Shown one piece after another: positions 34,604-43,033 of a DNA stretch of 64,000 bases. How positions within the stretch are numbered: position 1 is the first letter of the stretch; each line of letters starts with the position of its first letter. Source of the stretch: an uncultured Cytophagales bacterium (GTDB lineage Bacteria > Bacteroidota > Bacteroidia > Cytophagales > Thermoflexibacteraceae); the NCBI GenBank assembly GCA_938039675.1, contig CALHUI010000003.1:186001-250000 (forward strand), in the 5' to 3' direction. Below the pieces are notes generated by a model. The model had not been told where the DNA came from, made no database searches, and worked only from the letters and a program-made list of their open reading frames with translations. A program made the translations under genes and the position numbers.

Positions 34604-35008
34604 ATGAACCTGATTGCAAAACTTTGTATGGATTATCTCCGCAGCGAAGGCTACGTTCCGCGCTTAGACGAAGAAGGAAATGTTGTTTTCAAGTTTGAAG
34701 GCAAGTTTTTTGTCGTAACAACCGATAACAACGACCCGCAATTTCTACGGGTTGTTATGCCCAACTTTTGGGAAATAGAAAGCGAGCAGGAAAAACGGCT
34801 GGCGCTGGAAGTAGCCAATCAGGTGAATGAGCGCATCAAGGTGAGCAAGGTAGTGGTGAAGCGCAATAACCACGTTTGGGCAATGGCCGAGCAGTTTATT
34901 GACAGCTCTCCCGATTTGGAAGATTTTTTCAAACGAACCATTCGCGTATTAAACGCTGCCGCCGATGAATTTGCACAGCGCATGGTACAACTTCAAGGCA
35001 TGAACTGA
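34604..35008 (+). CDS. YbjN-like (type III secretion chaperone fold) domain protein
   Basis: The start is placed at 34604 (MNLIAKLCMDYLRSEGY), where homology to YbjN-type proteins begins; in-frame ATGs at 34547 and 34568 are alternatives. The 134-residue protein follows the usual layout: a first helix, the hairpin VPRLDEEGNVVFKFEGKFFVV, LRVVMPNFWEIES, then a helix LALEVANQVNERIKVSKVVV and NHVWAMAEQFI. The fold resembles secretion chaperones, but no secretion system is nearby. The cellular role is unknown. Confidence 0.7.
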   Translation: MNLIAKLCMDYLRSEGYVPRLDEEGNVVFKFEGKFFVVTTDNNDPQFLRVVMPNFWEIESEQEKRLALEVANQVNERIKVSKVVVKRNNHVWAMAEQFIDSSPDLEDFFKRTIRVLNAAADEFAQRMVQLQGMN

Positions 35009-35049
35009 TTCCTAATCTCTTAATCTTTAATCTATCAATCCACTTTCTT

Positions 35050-35463
35050 ATGAGTTTCTTCAAAAATTTATTTTCCGGCGCTGAAACCAAGTGCCGTAAG
35101 AGTCCATGATGAACCTACTTTCTGTGGCTGCTGCCGATGGCGAAATTACCCGTGAAGAAATAGACTGTTTGTGGCACATGAGAACGCATTTACATGCCCG
35201 ATGAGGAGTTTATGGATGTGTTGAAAAACCCGCAAGACGTGATATTTTATCCGCCTGACAGCAACCGCGAACGTTTAAACCAACTCCACGACTTGGTAGG
35301 TATGATGATGATTGACGGGAATATAGACCCCAATGAGGTTATCCGTTGCAAAATGTTTGCGCAAAAACTCGGCTTCAAGACCGCTGTAATAGATGCAATT
35401 TTTGCAAATATTATTAATGTATTTGTTAATAATACTTATATAAAAGCTATTTTGCAAAAGTAA
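35050..35463 (+). pseudogene. TerB-like (tellurite-resistance family) gene with two frameshifts
   Basis: Three segments of one TerB-like protein lie in different frames: MSFFKNLFSGAETK (from 35050), then MNLLSVAAADGEITREEID (35109 on, +2 relative), then MPDEEFMDVLKNPQDVIFYP to VIRCKMFAQKLGFK (from 35194, back in the first frame). The shifts fall near 35100-35110 and 35178-35190. Together they would restore a single ~135-residue protein with the acidic metal-site pattern AADGEITREE and MMIDGNIDPNE. Either the gene is decayed or the sequence has errors. The C-terminus (VFVNNTYIKAILQK) appears intact. Confidence 0.65.
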
Positions 35464-35489
35464 TGCAAATGCTTTAACCGCAACGTACA

Positions 35490-36980
35490 TTATAACCAAT
35501 CTCTCTTCAACTTTTCATAGGCAATAATGCCGCTTAATACTACTCCGGGTATTCCTTGTCCGGGATATGTTGTATCGCCGCAAATGTAGGCGCGTCGGCC
35601 GTCTAATCGGGCATCGAGCATCTGCCAAGGCTTAATGCGCATGAATTGCGGATAACCGCCGACAAAACCATACTGCCGTTGCGTCCATTTTTCCCAAGCG
35701 GCAGGCGTAGAGGAATGTTTGTAAACAATATTTTCAGGTTTGATAAAATCAAGTTCTGACAGGTGCTGAATAACGGCTTGTTCTGCTACCTGTTTGTCAA
35801 AGTGCATGTGCGCTGCCGGATGCGCTACGTGGGTACTCACCGAAGCAACGGCAAGTCCCGGTTCATCGCTGCGCGAGTGGTCATCGGGGTGACTGAGGCT
35901 AAGAAAAATGCTGGCTGAGCCTGTTTCGGGCAAAGGTGCGCGCAAGTGAATCTGGTGGTGGATACATTCGTAGGACTTGTGAGGTCGAAACCCGATGCCC
36001 ATTTGAAAAGCACTGTTCAGTTGGGGGGAGTCTAACTGTTGTTTTTTGAGGTGTTGTAGGCGTTTTTGCGTGGCAGATGGGATTTTGCCGTTGAACAGCG
36101 GCAGCGTGTTATTAATCGGTATGCCCGAAATGAGAAAGCGGCATTGAAAATCAACGGATTTCTTCCCTTTTATATGCGCACTGACGCAGTAGCCATCATC
36201 CGTTGTGCCAACTGCCGTTACTTTGTGCCGCAAGAATACTTTGCCTTCTTTTTGTTCAATGTAATCTACAAAAGGCTGCACAAGCTGAATCAGCCCGCCA
36301 TTGACATAATAGTTGCCAAAATTGGTGTAGCACAAAGCCGTTGCACCAAACAATACGTTTACTTCCGGCGCATAGTTTTGAGCAGTGATGAGCAGTTGCT
36401 CGTTCACAAAGTCTACAAACAGACGATTGCGGTGCAGGTTGTATTTTTTCAGCAGCCATTCGGTAGAAAAAAACGCGTAGCCTGCATAGCGCAATTGTTC
36501 GGGGGTTGCTCGCAGTGCACATTGCATCAAGTCGCCGGCCGAAGTAGGAGGGAAGGCGGTCTGCTGCAGCGAAGTGCGCCAAACAAACCGACTGATGCGG
36601 TAGCAAAACTCCCAGAAAAGCCGCTGCCCTTCTTTACCGAATACGCGCTCTGCTTCGGCAATCCATTGGTTGAGGTCTTGGTAGCGGGTAATTGTTTGGC
36701 CATCGGACAGATGTACTTGCATGGGCATTTTCAGCGGTACTGCATCAATGTGGATGCCTGTTCGTTGTAGCACGGCTTGCAGCGGCATCCCTTCATCCAG
36801 CCCGACCAGCGTGGTTGCACCTGCTTCAAAAACAAAGCCCTTGCGCCAATAGGCACTTGTACAGCCGCCGGGTAGCCAATTCTGTTCCAGAACAGCTACT
36901 TTGAGCCCATCGGCAGCCAACAGCGCAGCCGCACTTAAAGCCCCCATACCGCTGCCAATAATTACCGCATCAAATACCAT
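35490..36980 (-). CDS. FAD-dependent oxidoreductase, CrtI/CrtISO/RetSat type
   Basis: The start at 36980 (MVFDAVIIGSGMGALSAAALLAADG) puts the FAD-binding GxGxxG at the N-terminus; the 18-residue extension is rejected. The 496-residue protein continues with VAVLEQNWLPGGCTSAYWRKGFVFEAGATTLVG and ends with RAYICGDTTYPGQGIPGVVLSG, the C-terminal FAD motif of phytoene-desaturase-like enzymes. The closest described relatives are carotenoid isomerase and retinol saturase. No carotenoid synthesis genes are adjacent, so the substrate is open; carotenoid or polyene chemistry is a guess. Confidence 0.85.
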   Translation of the reverse strand: MVFDAVIIGSGMGALSAAALLAADGLKVAVLEQNWLPGGCTSAYWRKGFVFEAGATTLVGLDEGMPLQAVLQRTGIHIDAVPLKMPMQVHLSDGQTITRYQDLNQWIAEAERVFGKEGQRLFWEFCYRISRFVWRTSLQQTAFPPTSAGDLMQCALRATPEQLRYAGYAFFSTEWLLKKYNLHRNRLFVDFVNEQLLITAQNYAPEVNVLFGATALCYTNFGNYYVNGGLIQLVQPFVDYIEQKEGKVFLRHKVTAVGTTDDGYCVSAHIKGKKSVDFQCRFLISGIPINNTLPLFNGKIPSATQKRLQHLKKQQLDSPQLNSAFQMGIGFRPHKSYECIHHQIHLRAPLPETGSASIFLSLSHPDDHSRSDEPGLAVASVSTHVAHPAAHMHFDKQVAEQAVIQHLSELDFIKPENIVYKHSSTPAAWEKWTQRQYGFVGGYPQFMRIKPWQMLDARLDGRRAYICGDTTYPGQGIPGVVLSGIIAYEKLKRDWL

Positions 36981-37158
36981 GGTATTAAAATGTTTAATTA
37001 TATTCGGGTGAACATTAAACAAAACGCACTGCAAAAGGTTTTAAACATAGGTTGATTGCTTGCACAGGCGTAGATGCAGCGGTAGTACTGAAAGTTGCGC
37101 TTTTGCTGCAAAACACAGGTGCTTGAATATTAACTTGCTGTTTATTTTGAACTAACCA

Positions 37159-37566
37159 ATGAAAGTTGCCGTTTATAGGAAAGAACATTTTAACGCTGCT
37201 CACCGTTTGCACAATCCTGCACTAAGCGAAGAAGAAAATGCAAAAATTTTCGGCAAGTGCAACAACGCCAATTATCACGGACATAACTACGAACTGATTG
37301 TCAAGGTAGTAGGAGAACCCGACCCGCTGACTGGGTATGTAATGGACATGAAAGTCCTTTCAGACCTGATTAGAGCACACGTAACAGACCGTTTTGACCA
37401 CAAAAATTTAAACTTAGATGTAGATGACTTTAAAAATCTCAACCCTACGGCAGAGAACATTGCTGTGGTTATTTGGCATCTTTTAAGGAAACACATCCAC
37501 CCATCATTAGACCTCAAAGTAACACTTTATGAAACAGAACGAAATTTTGTTGAATTTCCGGCCTAA
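37159..37566 (+). CDS. 6-pyruvoyltetrahydropterin synthase / QueD family protein
   Basis: A 135-residue enzyme of the PTPS/QueD family. Zinc ligands appear as FNAAH (about His-15) and YHGHNY (residues about 41-44), and the catalytic cysteine as FGKC, with DFKNLNPTAENIAV and LYETERNFVEF near the end. It could make 6-pyruvoyltetrahydropterin (tetrahydrobiopterin route) or 6-carboxytetrahydropterin (queuosine). The gene overlaps the following folE by 38 bp, so both act on the product of GTP cyclohydrolase I. Which product it makes cannot be read off. Confidence 0.9.
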   Translation: MKVAVYRKEHFNAAHRLHNPALSEEENAKIFGKCNNANYHGHNYELIVKVVGEPDPLTGYVMDMKVLSDLIRAHVTDRFDHKNLNLDVDDFKNLNPTAENIAVVIWHLLRKHIHPSLDLKVTLYETERNFVEFPA

Positions 37567-38281
37567 CGGCAACGGATACACTCATAAAAACGGACATGCG
37601 CACAACTGCAACCATGACCACAGCATCGAGGAGCTCACAGACCAAATCGGTGACGAGCATATAGCTACTTCTTACGACACTCCCATGCGGGCAGATGCGT
37701 TTGAGATGGACGATGCAACCAAAATCAAAAAAATTGAAGAGCATTTTCGCCACATTATGGACATCCTTGGTCTGGATTTGACCGATGACAGCTTGAAAGG
37801 AACGCCGCACAGGGTGGCTAAAATGTATGTAAAAGAAATTTTCAGCGGATTAAACCCCGCCAATAAGCCTGTTGCCAAACTTTTCGATAATAAATTCCAA
37901 TACGGAGAAATGTTGGTAGAGCGCAACATCACATTCTATTCAAACTGTGAGCACCACTTTGTACCGATTTTCGGGCGCGCCCACGTTGCTTATATTTCCA
38001 GTGGTAAAGTTATCGGCCTTTCTAAACTGAACCGCATTGTGCAGTATTTCTCCCGTCGCCCGCAAGTGCAGGAGCGACTGACGAACCAGATTGCCAAGGA
38101 GTTACAGGAGGTACTGCAAACGGAAGATGTAGCTGTGATTATGGATGCTACGCATATGTGTGTATGCTCTCGCGGCGTGCAGGACGTAAATTCCAGTACT
38201 GTAACCTCTTTCTACGGCGGCAAATTCCGCGAAGAATCTGTGCGCAACGAGTTTTTGAAGTACGTATATAATAAGGCATAA
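37529..38281 (+). CDS. folE: GTP cyclohydrolase I with His-rich N-terminus
   Basis: A 250-residue GTP cyclohydrolase I converting GTP to dihydroneopterin triphosphate, first step of folate and pterin synthesis. The zinc-ligand region NCEHHFVPIFGRAHVAYI (Cys and His) and the second set in ATHMCVCSRGVQ are present, with the GKVIGLSKLNRIV block. The first ~35 residues are an unusual extension with H19, H23, H25, C27, H29 and H31, a possible metal-binding tail. Using the Met near residue 51 would avoid the 38-bp overlap with the PTPS gene, but the extension is in frame and coding-like. Confidence 0.95.
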   Translation: MKQNEILLNFRPNGNGYTHKNGHAHNCNHDHSIEELTDQIGDEHIATSYDTPMRADAFEMDDATKIKKIEEHFRHIMDILGLDLTDDSLKGTPHRVAKMYVKEIFSGLNPANKPVAKLFDNKFQYGEMLVERNITFYSNCEHHFVPIFGRAHVAYISSGKVIGLSKLNRIVQYFSRRPQVQERLTNQIAKELQEVLQTEDVAVIMDATHMCVCSRGVQDVNSSTVTSFYGGKFREESVRNEFLKYVYNKA

Positions 38282-38368
38282 ACTTTCCGTTAAAACGCCT
38301 CATATATACAAAAGTAAAAGCAGGTTGCAAAAAGATATTTTTTGTAAGTTGCTGAAATATAAGTACAT

Positions 38369-38404
38369 AAACCTGACAGGTCTCTAAAACCTATCAGGTT
38401 TTTT
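38369..38404. repeat. Intergenic palindrome, copy 3, bidirectional terminator position
   Basis: AAACCTGACAGG and CCTATCAGGTTT form arms separated by TCTCTAAAA, with six T residues after the right arm. It lies between the convergent folE and pruA genes and fits a terminator for folE; the arms are slightly imperfect. Confidence 0.75.
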
Positions 38405-38465
38405 GTATAAAAACGTAGTATATCGACATTTTGCGGTTTATTTATTTTGCATCAATCAATCAGTC

Positions 38466-40097
38466 TTACTCCTCCACCATGAATGGATAGCGGTAGTCGA
38501 TTGGCGGAACAAAGGTTTCCTTGATGGTGCGGGTAGAAACCCAACGCAACAGATTGTAAATCGCACCGGCTTTGTCGTTAGTTCCCGAAGCGCGTGCTCC
38601 GCCAAAAGGTTGCTGGCCAACTACTGCACCCGTTGGTTTGTCGTTGATGTAGAAATTACCTGCGGCATTTTGCAGTTTGCGCGATGCAAGTTCTATGGCA
38701 TATCTGTCTTTTGCAAAAATGCTGCCCGTGAGCGCATAAGGCGAGGTTTGGTCGGTCAGTTCCAGCACCTCCTCAAACAGTTCGGGTTGATAGACATAGA
38801 CCGTCAGTACAGGGCCGAAAATTTCTTCCACCATTGTGCGGTATTGGTTGTCTTCCACTTTCAGGATGGTAGGTTGGATAAAATAACCGACGGATTTATC
38901 GCAGTTGCCACCCCAAACCAATTCAACGCCTGCATCTTTTTTGGCTTGCTCAATGTAGCCTGCAATTTTATCAAAGGCTTTTTCGTCAATAACGGCATTG
39001 ATAAAATTGCGGAAATCTTCTGTGCCGCCCATGCGTATGCTTTCCAAGTCGGCAATCATATAATTTTTCACTTCTTCCCACAAGTTGGAAGGAATATAGG
39101 CACGGGAAGCCGCTGAACATTTCTGTCCCTGATATTCAAACGCACCGCGAATGAGTGCCGTAGCTACTGCCTTAGCGTCGGCAGATTTATGTGCCACAAC
39201 AAAGTCCTTACCGCCTGTTTCGCCTACAATGCGCGGGTAGCTTTTGTAAATCGGCAGGTTGTTGCCGATAGTTTGCCACAAGTGGCGGAATACGCCCGTG
39301 CTGCCCGTAAAGTGCAGGCCTGCAAAATCAGGATGCTTAAATACCACTTCGCCTGCTTCCGGGCCATCTACGTAAATCAGGTTGATAACGCCATCGGGTA
39401 CGCCTGCTTCGCGGAAGATTTCCATGAGCACATTGGCAGAGTATATCTGTGTGAAGGCAGGTTTCCATACAATGGTGTTGCCCATCATGGCAGGTGCGGT
39501 AGGCAAATTACCTGCAATGGCAGTAAAGTTAAAAGGTGTAACGGCAAAAATGAAGCCTTCTAATGGTCTGTGTTCCAGTCTGTTCCATATGCCGGGTGCG
39601 CTGGCTACTTGCTGGCGGTAGATTTCCTGCATGAAATATACGTTGAAGCGCAAAAAGTCAATGATTTCACATGCAGAGTCAATTTCTGCCTGAAATACAT
39701 TTTTAGACTGCCCCAGCATGGTGGCAGCGTTCAACTTGACGCGATAAGGCCCTGCAATCAGGTCGGCTGCTTTGAGGAAAATGGCCGCGCGATGCTCCCA
39801 CGGCATGGTTGCCCACATTTCTTTCGCACCCAGCGCCGCATTAATGGCTTGCTCTACATGCCCTTTGTCGCCTACCGAAAAGTAGCCGAGTGTGTGGCGG
39901 TGGTCATGCGGAGGGGCAAGTCGATGCTTGTTGTCGGTATAAATTTTTTCACTGCCGATATACATCGGGATATCAACGGTGCGGCTGCGCATATCGGCAA
40001 TAGCAGCTTTGAGTGCCTGCTTTTCGGGCGAACCGGGTGCGTAACTTTTTACGGGCTCATTGGCAGGCGGCGGTACTTGAAAAATTCCGAAAGACAT
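38466..40097 (-). CDS. pruA: L-glutamate gamma-semialdehyde (delta-1-pyrroline-5-carboxylate) dehydrogenase
   Basis: A 543-residue aldehyde dehydrogenase of the P5CDH subgroup, oxidising glutamate semialdehyde to glutamate with NAD+ in proline catabolism. Key parts: FIFAVTPFNFTAIAGNLPTAPAMMGN, HFTGSTGVFRHLW, the catalytic glutamate in VGETGGKDFVV and nucleophile cysteine in FEYQGQKCSAASRAY, and the conserved GSIFAKDR late block. Length and subgroup features match monofunctional Bacteroidota enzymes. A clear TATATTTGC promoter lies 36 bp upstream of the ATG. No putA-type domain or proline dehydrogenase is adjacent. Confidence 0.95.
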   Translation of the reverse strand: MSFGIFQVPPPANEPVKSYAPGSPEKQALKAAIADMRSRTVDIPMYIGSEKIYTDNKHRLAPPHDHRHTLGYFSVGDKGHVEQAINAALGAKEMWATMPWEHRAAIFLKAADLIAGPYRVKLNAATMLGQSKNVFQAEIDSACEIIDFLRFNVYFMQEIYRQQVASAPGIWNRLEHRPLEGFIFAVTPFNFTAIAGNLPTAPAMMGNTIVWKPAFTQIYSANVLMEIFREAGVPDGVINLIYVDGPEAGEVVFKHPDFAGLHFTGSTGVFRHLWQTIGNNLPIYKSYPRIVGETGGKDFVVAHKSADAKAVATALIRGAFEYQGQKCSAASRAYIPSNLWEEVKNYMIADLESIRMGGTEDFRNFINAVIDEKAFDKIAGYIEQAKKDAGVELVWGGNCDKSVGYFIQPTILKVEDNQYRTMVEEIFGPVLTVYVYQPELFEEVLELTDQTSPYALTGSIFAKDRYAIELASRKLQNAAGNFYINDKPTGAVVGQQPFGGARASGTNDKAGAIYNLLRWVSTRTIKETFVPPIDYRYPFMVEE

Positions 40098-40132
40098 GGT
40101 GTTTTTGGTTAAAGTTCCGTTCTGTAATGTTG

Positions 40133-40140
40133 CAAATATA
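40133..40140 (-). promoter_or_regulatory. -7 promoter element of pruA
   Basis: The minus strand reads TATATTTG followed by C, an exact match to the Bacteroidota TAnnTTTG element, 35 bp upstream of ATG 40097. A distinct -33 TTG was not found at normal spacing. Confidence 0.55.
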
Positions 40141-40300
40141 CCGTAGAACAGGGGTTTTGTTTGTAACCTAAGTAAACAGGCAGATTTTTACGCTTTTTGA
40201 ATACAACTGTTATTTGGGTTGATTATGAGCAGCTGCATGAATGCTTATCTGTATTGCAGTATAAGTGGTTTGCAAAAAAAATGTGCAAATTATTAAAAAT

Positions 40301-40334
40301 CAAACCTGACAGGTCTTGAAAACTGTCAGGTTTG
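40301..40334. repeat. Intergenic palindrome, copy 4
   Basis: CAAACCTGACAG (40301-40312) and CTGTCAGGTTTG (40323-40334) are perfect 12-bp arms around GTCTTGAAAA. It lies 29 bp past the stop of the acr3 gene on the minus strand and probably ends the arsenic operon before the pruA promoter region. The 200 bp between this repeat and pruA hold only the pruA promoter. Confidence 0.85.
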
Positions 40335-40362
40335 ATTGCTATATCATATTTTGTTGAACTGC

Positions 40363-41406
40363 CTATTGCGATGCAAACCGCCGTTCCCACTTCAAGGCAA
40401 CATTGACCAACAGAATCAGCACGGGCACTTCTATCAGCGGCCCAACGACACAGGCAAATGCCTGCCCCGATTGAATGCCGAAAGTAGCTACGGCAACGGC
40501 TATGCCCAGCTCAAAATTGTTGCCCGCTGCCGTAAAAGCCAACGAGGTGCTTTTGGCATAGTCCGCCCCTGCGCGTTTGGCAAGCCAAAAGGCAGTAAAA
40601 AACATGATGACAAAATAAAAAGTCAGCGGAACAGCGATGCGCACTACGTCTAACGGAATATCCACAATCATTTGCCCTTTCAAGCTGAACATAACCAGAA
40701 TCGTAAACAGCAGTGCCACCAGCGTTATTGGGCTGATTTTGGGCAGAAATACCCGCTGATACCATTCTGTGCCTTTGGCGCGTATGAGCAAACGACGAGT
40801 CAGCATACCCGCAAAAAACGGGATGCCGAGATAAATCAGCACGCTCATAGCAATATCGACGATGCTGATATTGACCACCGCACCCGCAAAACCAAACATC
40901 GGCAGCAGCAGCGTAATGAATAAATAGGCATAAACGCTGTAAAAAAGTACCTGAAAAATGCTGTTGAAAGCTACCAGCCCCGCTACATATTCGTTGTCGC
41001 CTTTGGCAAGGTCGTTCCAAACAATCACCATGGCAATGCAGCGAGCAATGCCAATCATAATTAAGCCGATGACATAGTCGGGTTTATCGGGCAGGAAAAT
41101 CACCGCCAGCCCGAACATCAGCAGCGGCCCGATGACCCAGTTTTGCAGCAACGAAAGCCCCAAAATCCGCCTGTTGCGGAATACTTTGGGCAGTTCCTCA
41201 TATTTCACCTTTGCCAACGGCGGATACATCATCAAAATCAGCCCGACGGCAATCGGAATATTGGTTGTTCCTACCTGAAATTGGTTAAGAAAATTTTCGC
41301 TCTGCGGAAAAAAATAACCGATGGCTACACCTGCAAACATGGCAAGGAAAATCCAAGCCGTCAGATAGCGGTCTAAGAATGAGAGTTGTTTTTTTGCTGT
41401 ATTCAT
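40363..41406 (-). CDS. acr3: Arsenite efflux permease, ACR3 family
   Basis: A 347-residue membrane protein with about ten helices (start set at 41406, [15 protein letters not shown]). The diagnostic ACR3 segment [35 protein letters not shown] carries the conserved cysteine needed for As(III) transport. The late [20 protein letters not shown] and [21 protein letters not shown] are typical as well. It pumps arsenite (and perhaps antimonite) out across the inner membrane, using the proton gradient. It is the last gene of the arsR operon, with repeat copies on both sides. Confidence 0.95.
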   Translation of the reverse strand: MNTAKKQLSFLDRYLTAWIFLAMFAGVAIGYFFPQSENFLNQFQVGTTNIPIAVGLILMMYPPLAKVKYEELPKVFRNRRILGLSLLQNWVIGPLLMFGLAVIFLPDKPDYVIGLIMIGIARCIAMVIVWNDLAKGDNEYVAGLVAFNSIFQVLFYSVYAYLFITLLLPMFGFAGAVVNISIVDIAMSVLIYLGIPFFAGMLTRRLLIRAKGTEWYQRVFLPKISPITLVALLFTILVMFSLKGQMIVDIPLDVVRIAVPLTFYFVIMFFTAFWLAKRAGADYAKSTSLAFTAAGNNFELGIAVAVATFGIQSGQAFACVVGPLIEVPVLILLVNVALKWERRFASQ

Positions 41407-41464
41407 CAAAATCAATATTGACTTGCGAAGAAAATTTACGTAACAAATTGAAATTCAATAGATT

Positions 41465-41498
41465 AAACCTGACGGGTCTTTAAAGACCTGTCAGGTTT
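41465..41498. repeat. Intergenic palindrome, copy 5
   Basis: AAACCTGACGGGTCTTT (41465-41481) and AAAGACCTGTCAGGTTT (41482-41498) form a 34-bp palindrome with one G/T mismatch per arm and no loop. It lies between dinB and acr3 inside the arsenic operon, so it could partly terminate or process the transcript. Confidence 0.85.
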
Positions 41499-41509
41499 GT
41501 GTATCATAA

Positions 41510-41959
41510 TCAGTTCCCATATTTCAGCACTATAGCCAGCTGCCCTGCGTGATAGGCGGTATGCGACACAATGCGCCCAAGTGCTTCGGCTTTGGTCTTA
41601 GTGCCAAATTCGGGGGTTGCGACGGTGCCTTCCCAATCGGTCGTTGCCTGAATGGCTGCTTGCAATTGCTCAAAAGCTGTTTGCTGATAGGCGAGCAAGT
41701 CGGCAAGATGAGTCCATTCGCCTGTATCACGCTTGTCTATCACCGTGCGCGCAACTACCTGAACGTCAGTTTTTTTAAAAACATTCTTGGCAAAAAGCAA
41801 TTCCACGTCGGCAACGTGGCGAATTAGAAAACCCACGCTGTTGGGGCTTGTACCGAGTTTTTTGTGCAAATCCTGCACGGTAATGGCTTGCAACTGATTG
41901 GAAAAGCGCGTGCGGGCTTCTTGCCATAGCGCGAGATAGTGAGCAGTAGTCATCAGCAT
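41510..41959 (-). CDS. DinB-family four-helix protein
   Basis: A 149-residue protein of the DinB/YfiT-like superfamily. Three histidines that would bind a divalent metal are visible: FLIRHVADVE (about His-48) and SHTAYHAGQLAIV (about His-132 and His-136). Relatives act as thiol-dependent S-transferases with bacillithiol or mycothiol, or have unknown roles. Its place between an ArsC-like phosphatase and acr3 suggests a link to arsenic or thiol chemistry, which is inference. It is separated from acr3 by a palindrome. Confidence 0.8.
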   Translation of the reverse strand: MLMTTAHYLALWQEARTRFSNQLQAITVQDLHKKLGTSPNSVGFLIRHVADVELLFAKNVFKKTDVQVVARTVIDKRDTGEWTHLADLLAYQQTAFEQLQAAIQATTDWEGTVATPEFGTKTKAEALGRIVSHTAYHAGQLAIVLKYGN

Positions 41960-41998
41960 TGATTATTGGTTAGAGTGGATGTTTGTTTGAGATGTTTT

Positions 41999-42694
41999 TC
42001 AGTTTTTCAGCAAGGCAAATACATAAAACATTTCCCGTGCAATCAGGCGGCAAGTGGCATCATAAGTTGCTGATTCTTCGGGGCTTCCGTCCGATTTTTT
42101 GGGGTCTTCATAGCCGTGATAGATGCGTTCCGATGCACCGCGCACCATTGGGCAGGCTTCGTCGGCTTGTGAGCAGACCAGCACGGCAGCGTAGTCCTTT
42201 TGCGGATTAGAAGCATCGCCATACACTTTGGAAAACAGCTGCAACGGGGCTTGACCTTCGGCAAAAGTGAGTGCGTAAATCGGGTTGGTCGGGCTGATTT
42301 CCCCAGCCTTACTTACCTGAAAACCGGCACGTTGTAAAGCGGCTATGGTGCGTTCGTTGCAGGCGGTAGCTTCCGTTCCGCCCGAAAAAGTTTCCAATTT
42401 TTCGGGAGCAATGCCGTAGTACATGCCCGCCGTTTTTGCCCAAACCTGCCCCAGTTGGCTGCGGCGCGAGTTATGGGTACAAACGAAAGTCAGACGGATG
42501 ATTTCGCCCGCATCAGCTTTGGCTTTCACGTAGGCAGCAATTTTCTGCAAATTTTCTTTACGTTCATCGCTGATTTGGTTGAATTCGGCTTCAATGCCTC
42601 TGCAATACTCTTGCAGCGCAGGCAATAGGTTTTGTGCAGAACCTGACATGATGCTTGTGAGGAATAGTGAGACGGTGAGTAAAACGGTTTTCAT
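41999..42694 (-). CDS. Exported ArsC-like low-molecular-weight phosphatase
   Basis: The start at 42694 (MKTVLLTVSLFLTSIMSGSA) opens a signal peptide that cleaves before QN; an earlier in-frame start overlaps arsR. The mature ~210 residues belong to the thioredoxin-linked ArsC/low-MW tyrosine phosphatase fold: the phosphate loop FVCTHNSRRSQ gives C72-X5-R78, a second cysteine pair is in LVCSQADEACP, and YDATCRLIAREMFY is near the end. Arsenate reductases are normally cytoplasmic, so an exported copy in an arsenic operon is unusual. It starts 7 bp after arsR. Confidence 0.8.
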   Translation of the reverse strand: MKTVLLTVSLFLTSIMSGSAQNLLPALQEYCRGIEAEFNQISDERKENLQKIAAYVKAKADAGEIIRLTFVCTHNSRRSQLGQVWAKTAGMYYGIAPEKLETFSGGTEATACNERTIAALQRAGFQVSKAGEISPTNPIYALTFAEGQAPLQLFSKVYGDASNPQKDYAAVLVCSQADEACPMVRGASERIYHGYEDPKKSDGSPEESATYDATCRLIAREMFYVFALLKN

Positions 42695-42701
42695 GGTAAA
42701 A

Positions 42702-43031
42702 TCAGCAATCGCAGTCAAAAGATGTGGTGGTTTGATTGAAAAAATATTCAAAATATTGTCGGACTTCCTGCCATTTTTCCGTATTGAGGCAGTAATTGAC
42801 GTTCAACCCGCAAATTTCGCCTTTGATAAGCCCGCCCTGTTTGAGTTCCTGCAAATGTTGGCTGACGGTAGAGCGGCTCAACGGCAGTTCTTCGGCAATA
42901 TCGCCCGAAATGCACTGCTTTTTTTCTGCCAACAGGTAGATAATAGCTACCCTCGCAGGGTGCGAGAGTAGCCGTGCGTACTGCGCAATGGTTTGTAAAT
43001 CAGTGGAAAAGTGTTCGGTCTTAGCTTGCAT
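42702..43031 (-). CDS. arsR: ArsR-family transcriptional repressor
   Basis: A 109-residue winged-helix repressor (start ATG 43029-43031). The DNA-binding helix pair is in CISGDIAEELPLSRSTVSQHLQELKQGGLI, after LLSHPARVAIIYLLAEKKQ. Cysteines at the C-terminus (FDCDC, and CGLNVNYC) and in KKQCISG may bind As(III), in place of the classical ELCVCDL motif, which is absent. It heads the operon arsR - arsC-like - dinB - acr3 and is followed after 7 bp by the ArsC-like gene. A strong inverted repeat lies right before its start. Confidence 0.92.
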   Translation of the reverse strand: MQAKTEHFSTDLQTIAQYARLLSHPARVAIIYLLAEKKQCISGDIAEELPLSRSTVSQHLQELKQGGLIKGEICGLNVNYCLNTEKWQEVRQYFEYFFNQTTTSFDCDC

Positions 43032-43033
43032 AG

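Noticed and set aside
35050-35463. Tellurite-resistance operon
   Set aside because: Only a single frameshifted TerB-like gene is present and no other ter genes are nearby.
38369-41498. CRISPR array formed by the repeated palindromes
   Set aside because: Copies are hundreds to thousands of bases apart, single and imperfect, with genes in between, and no cas gene is present.
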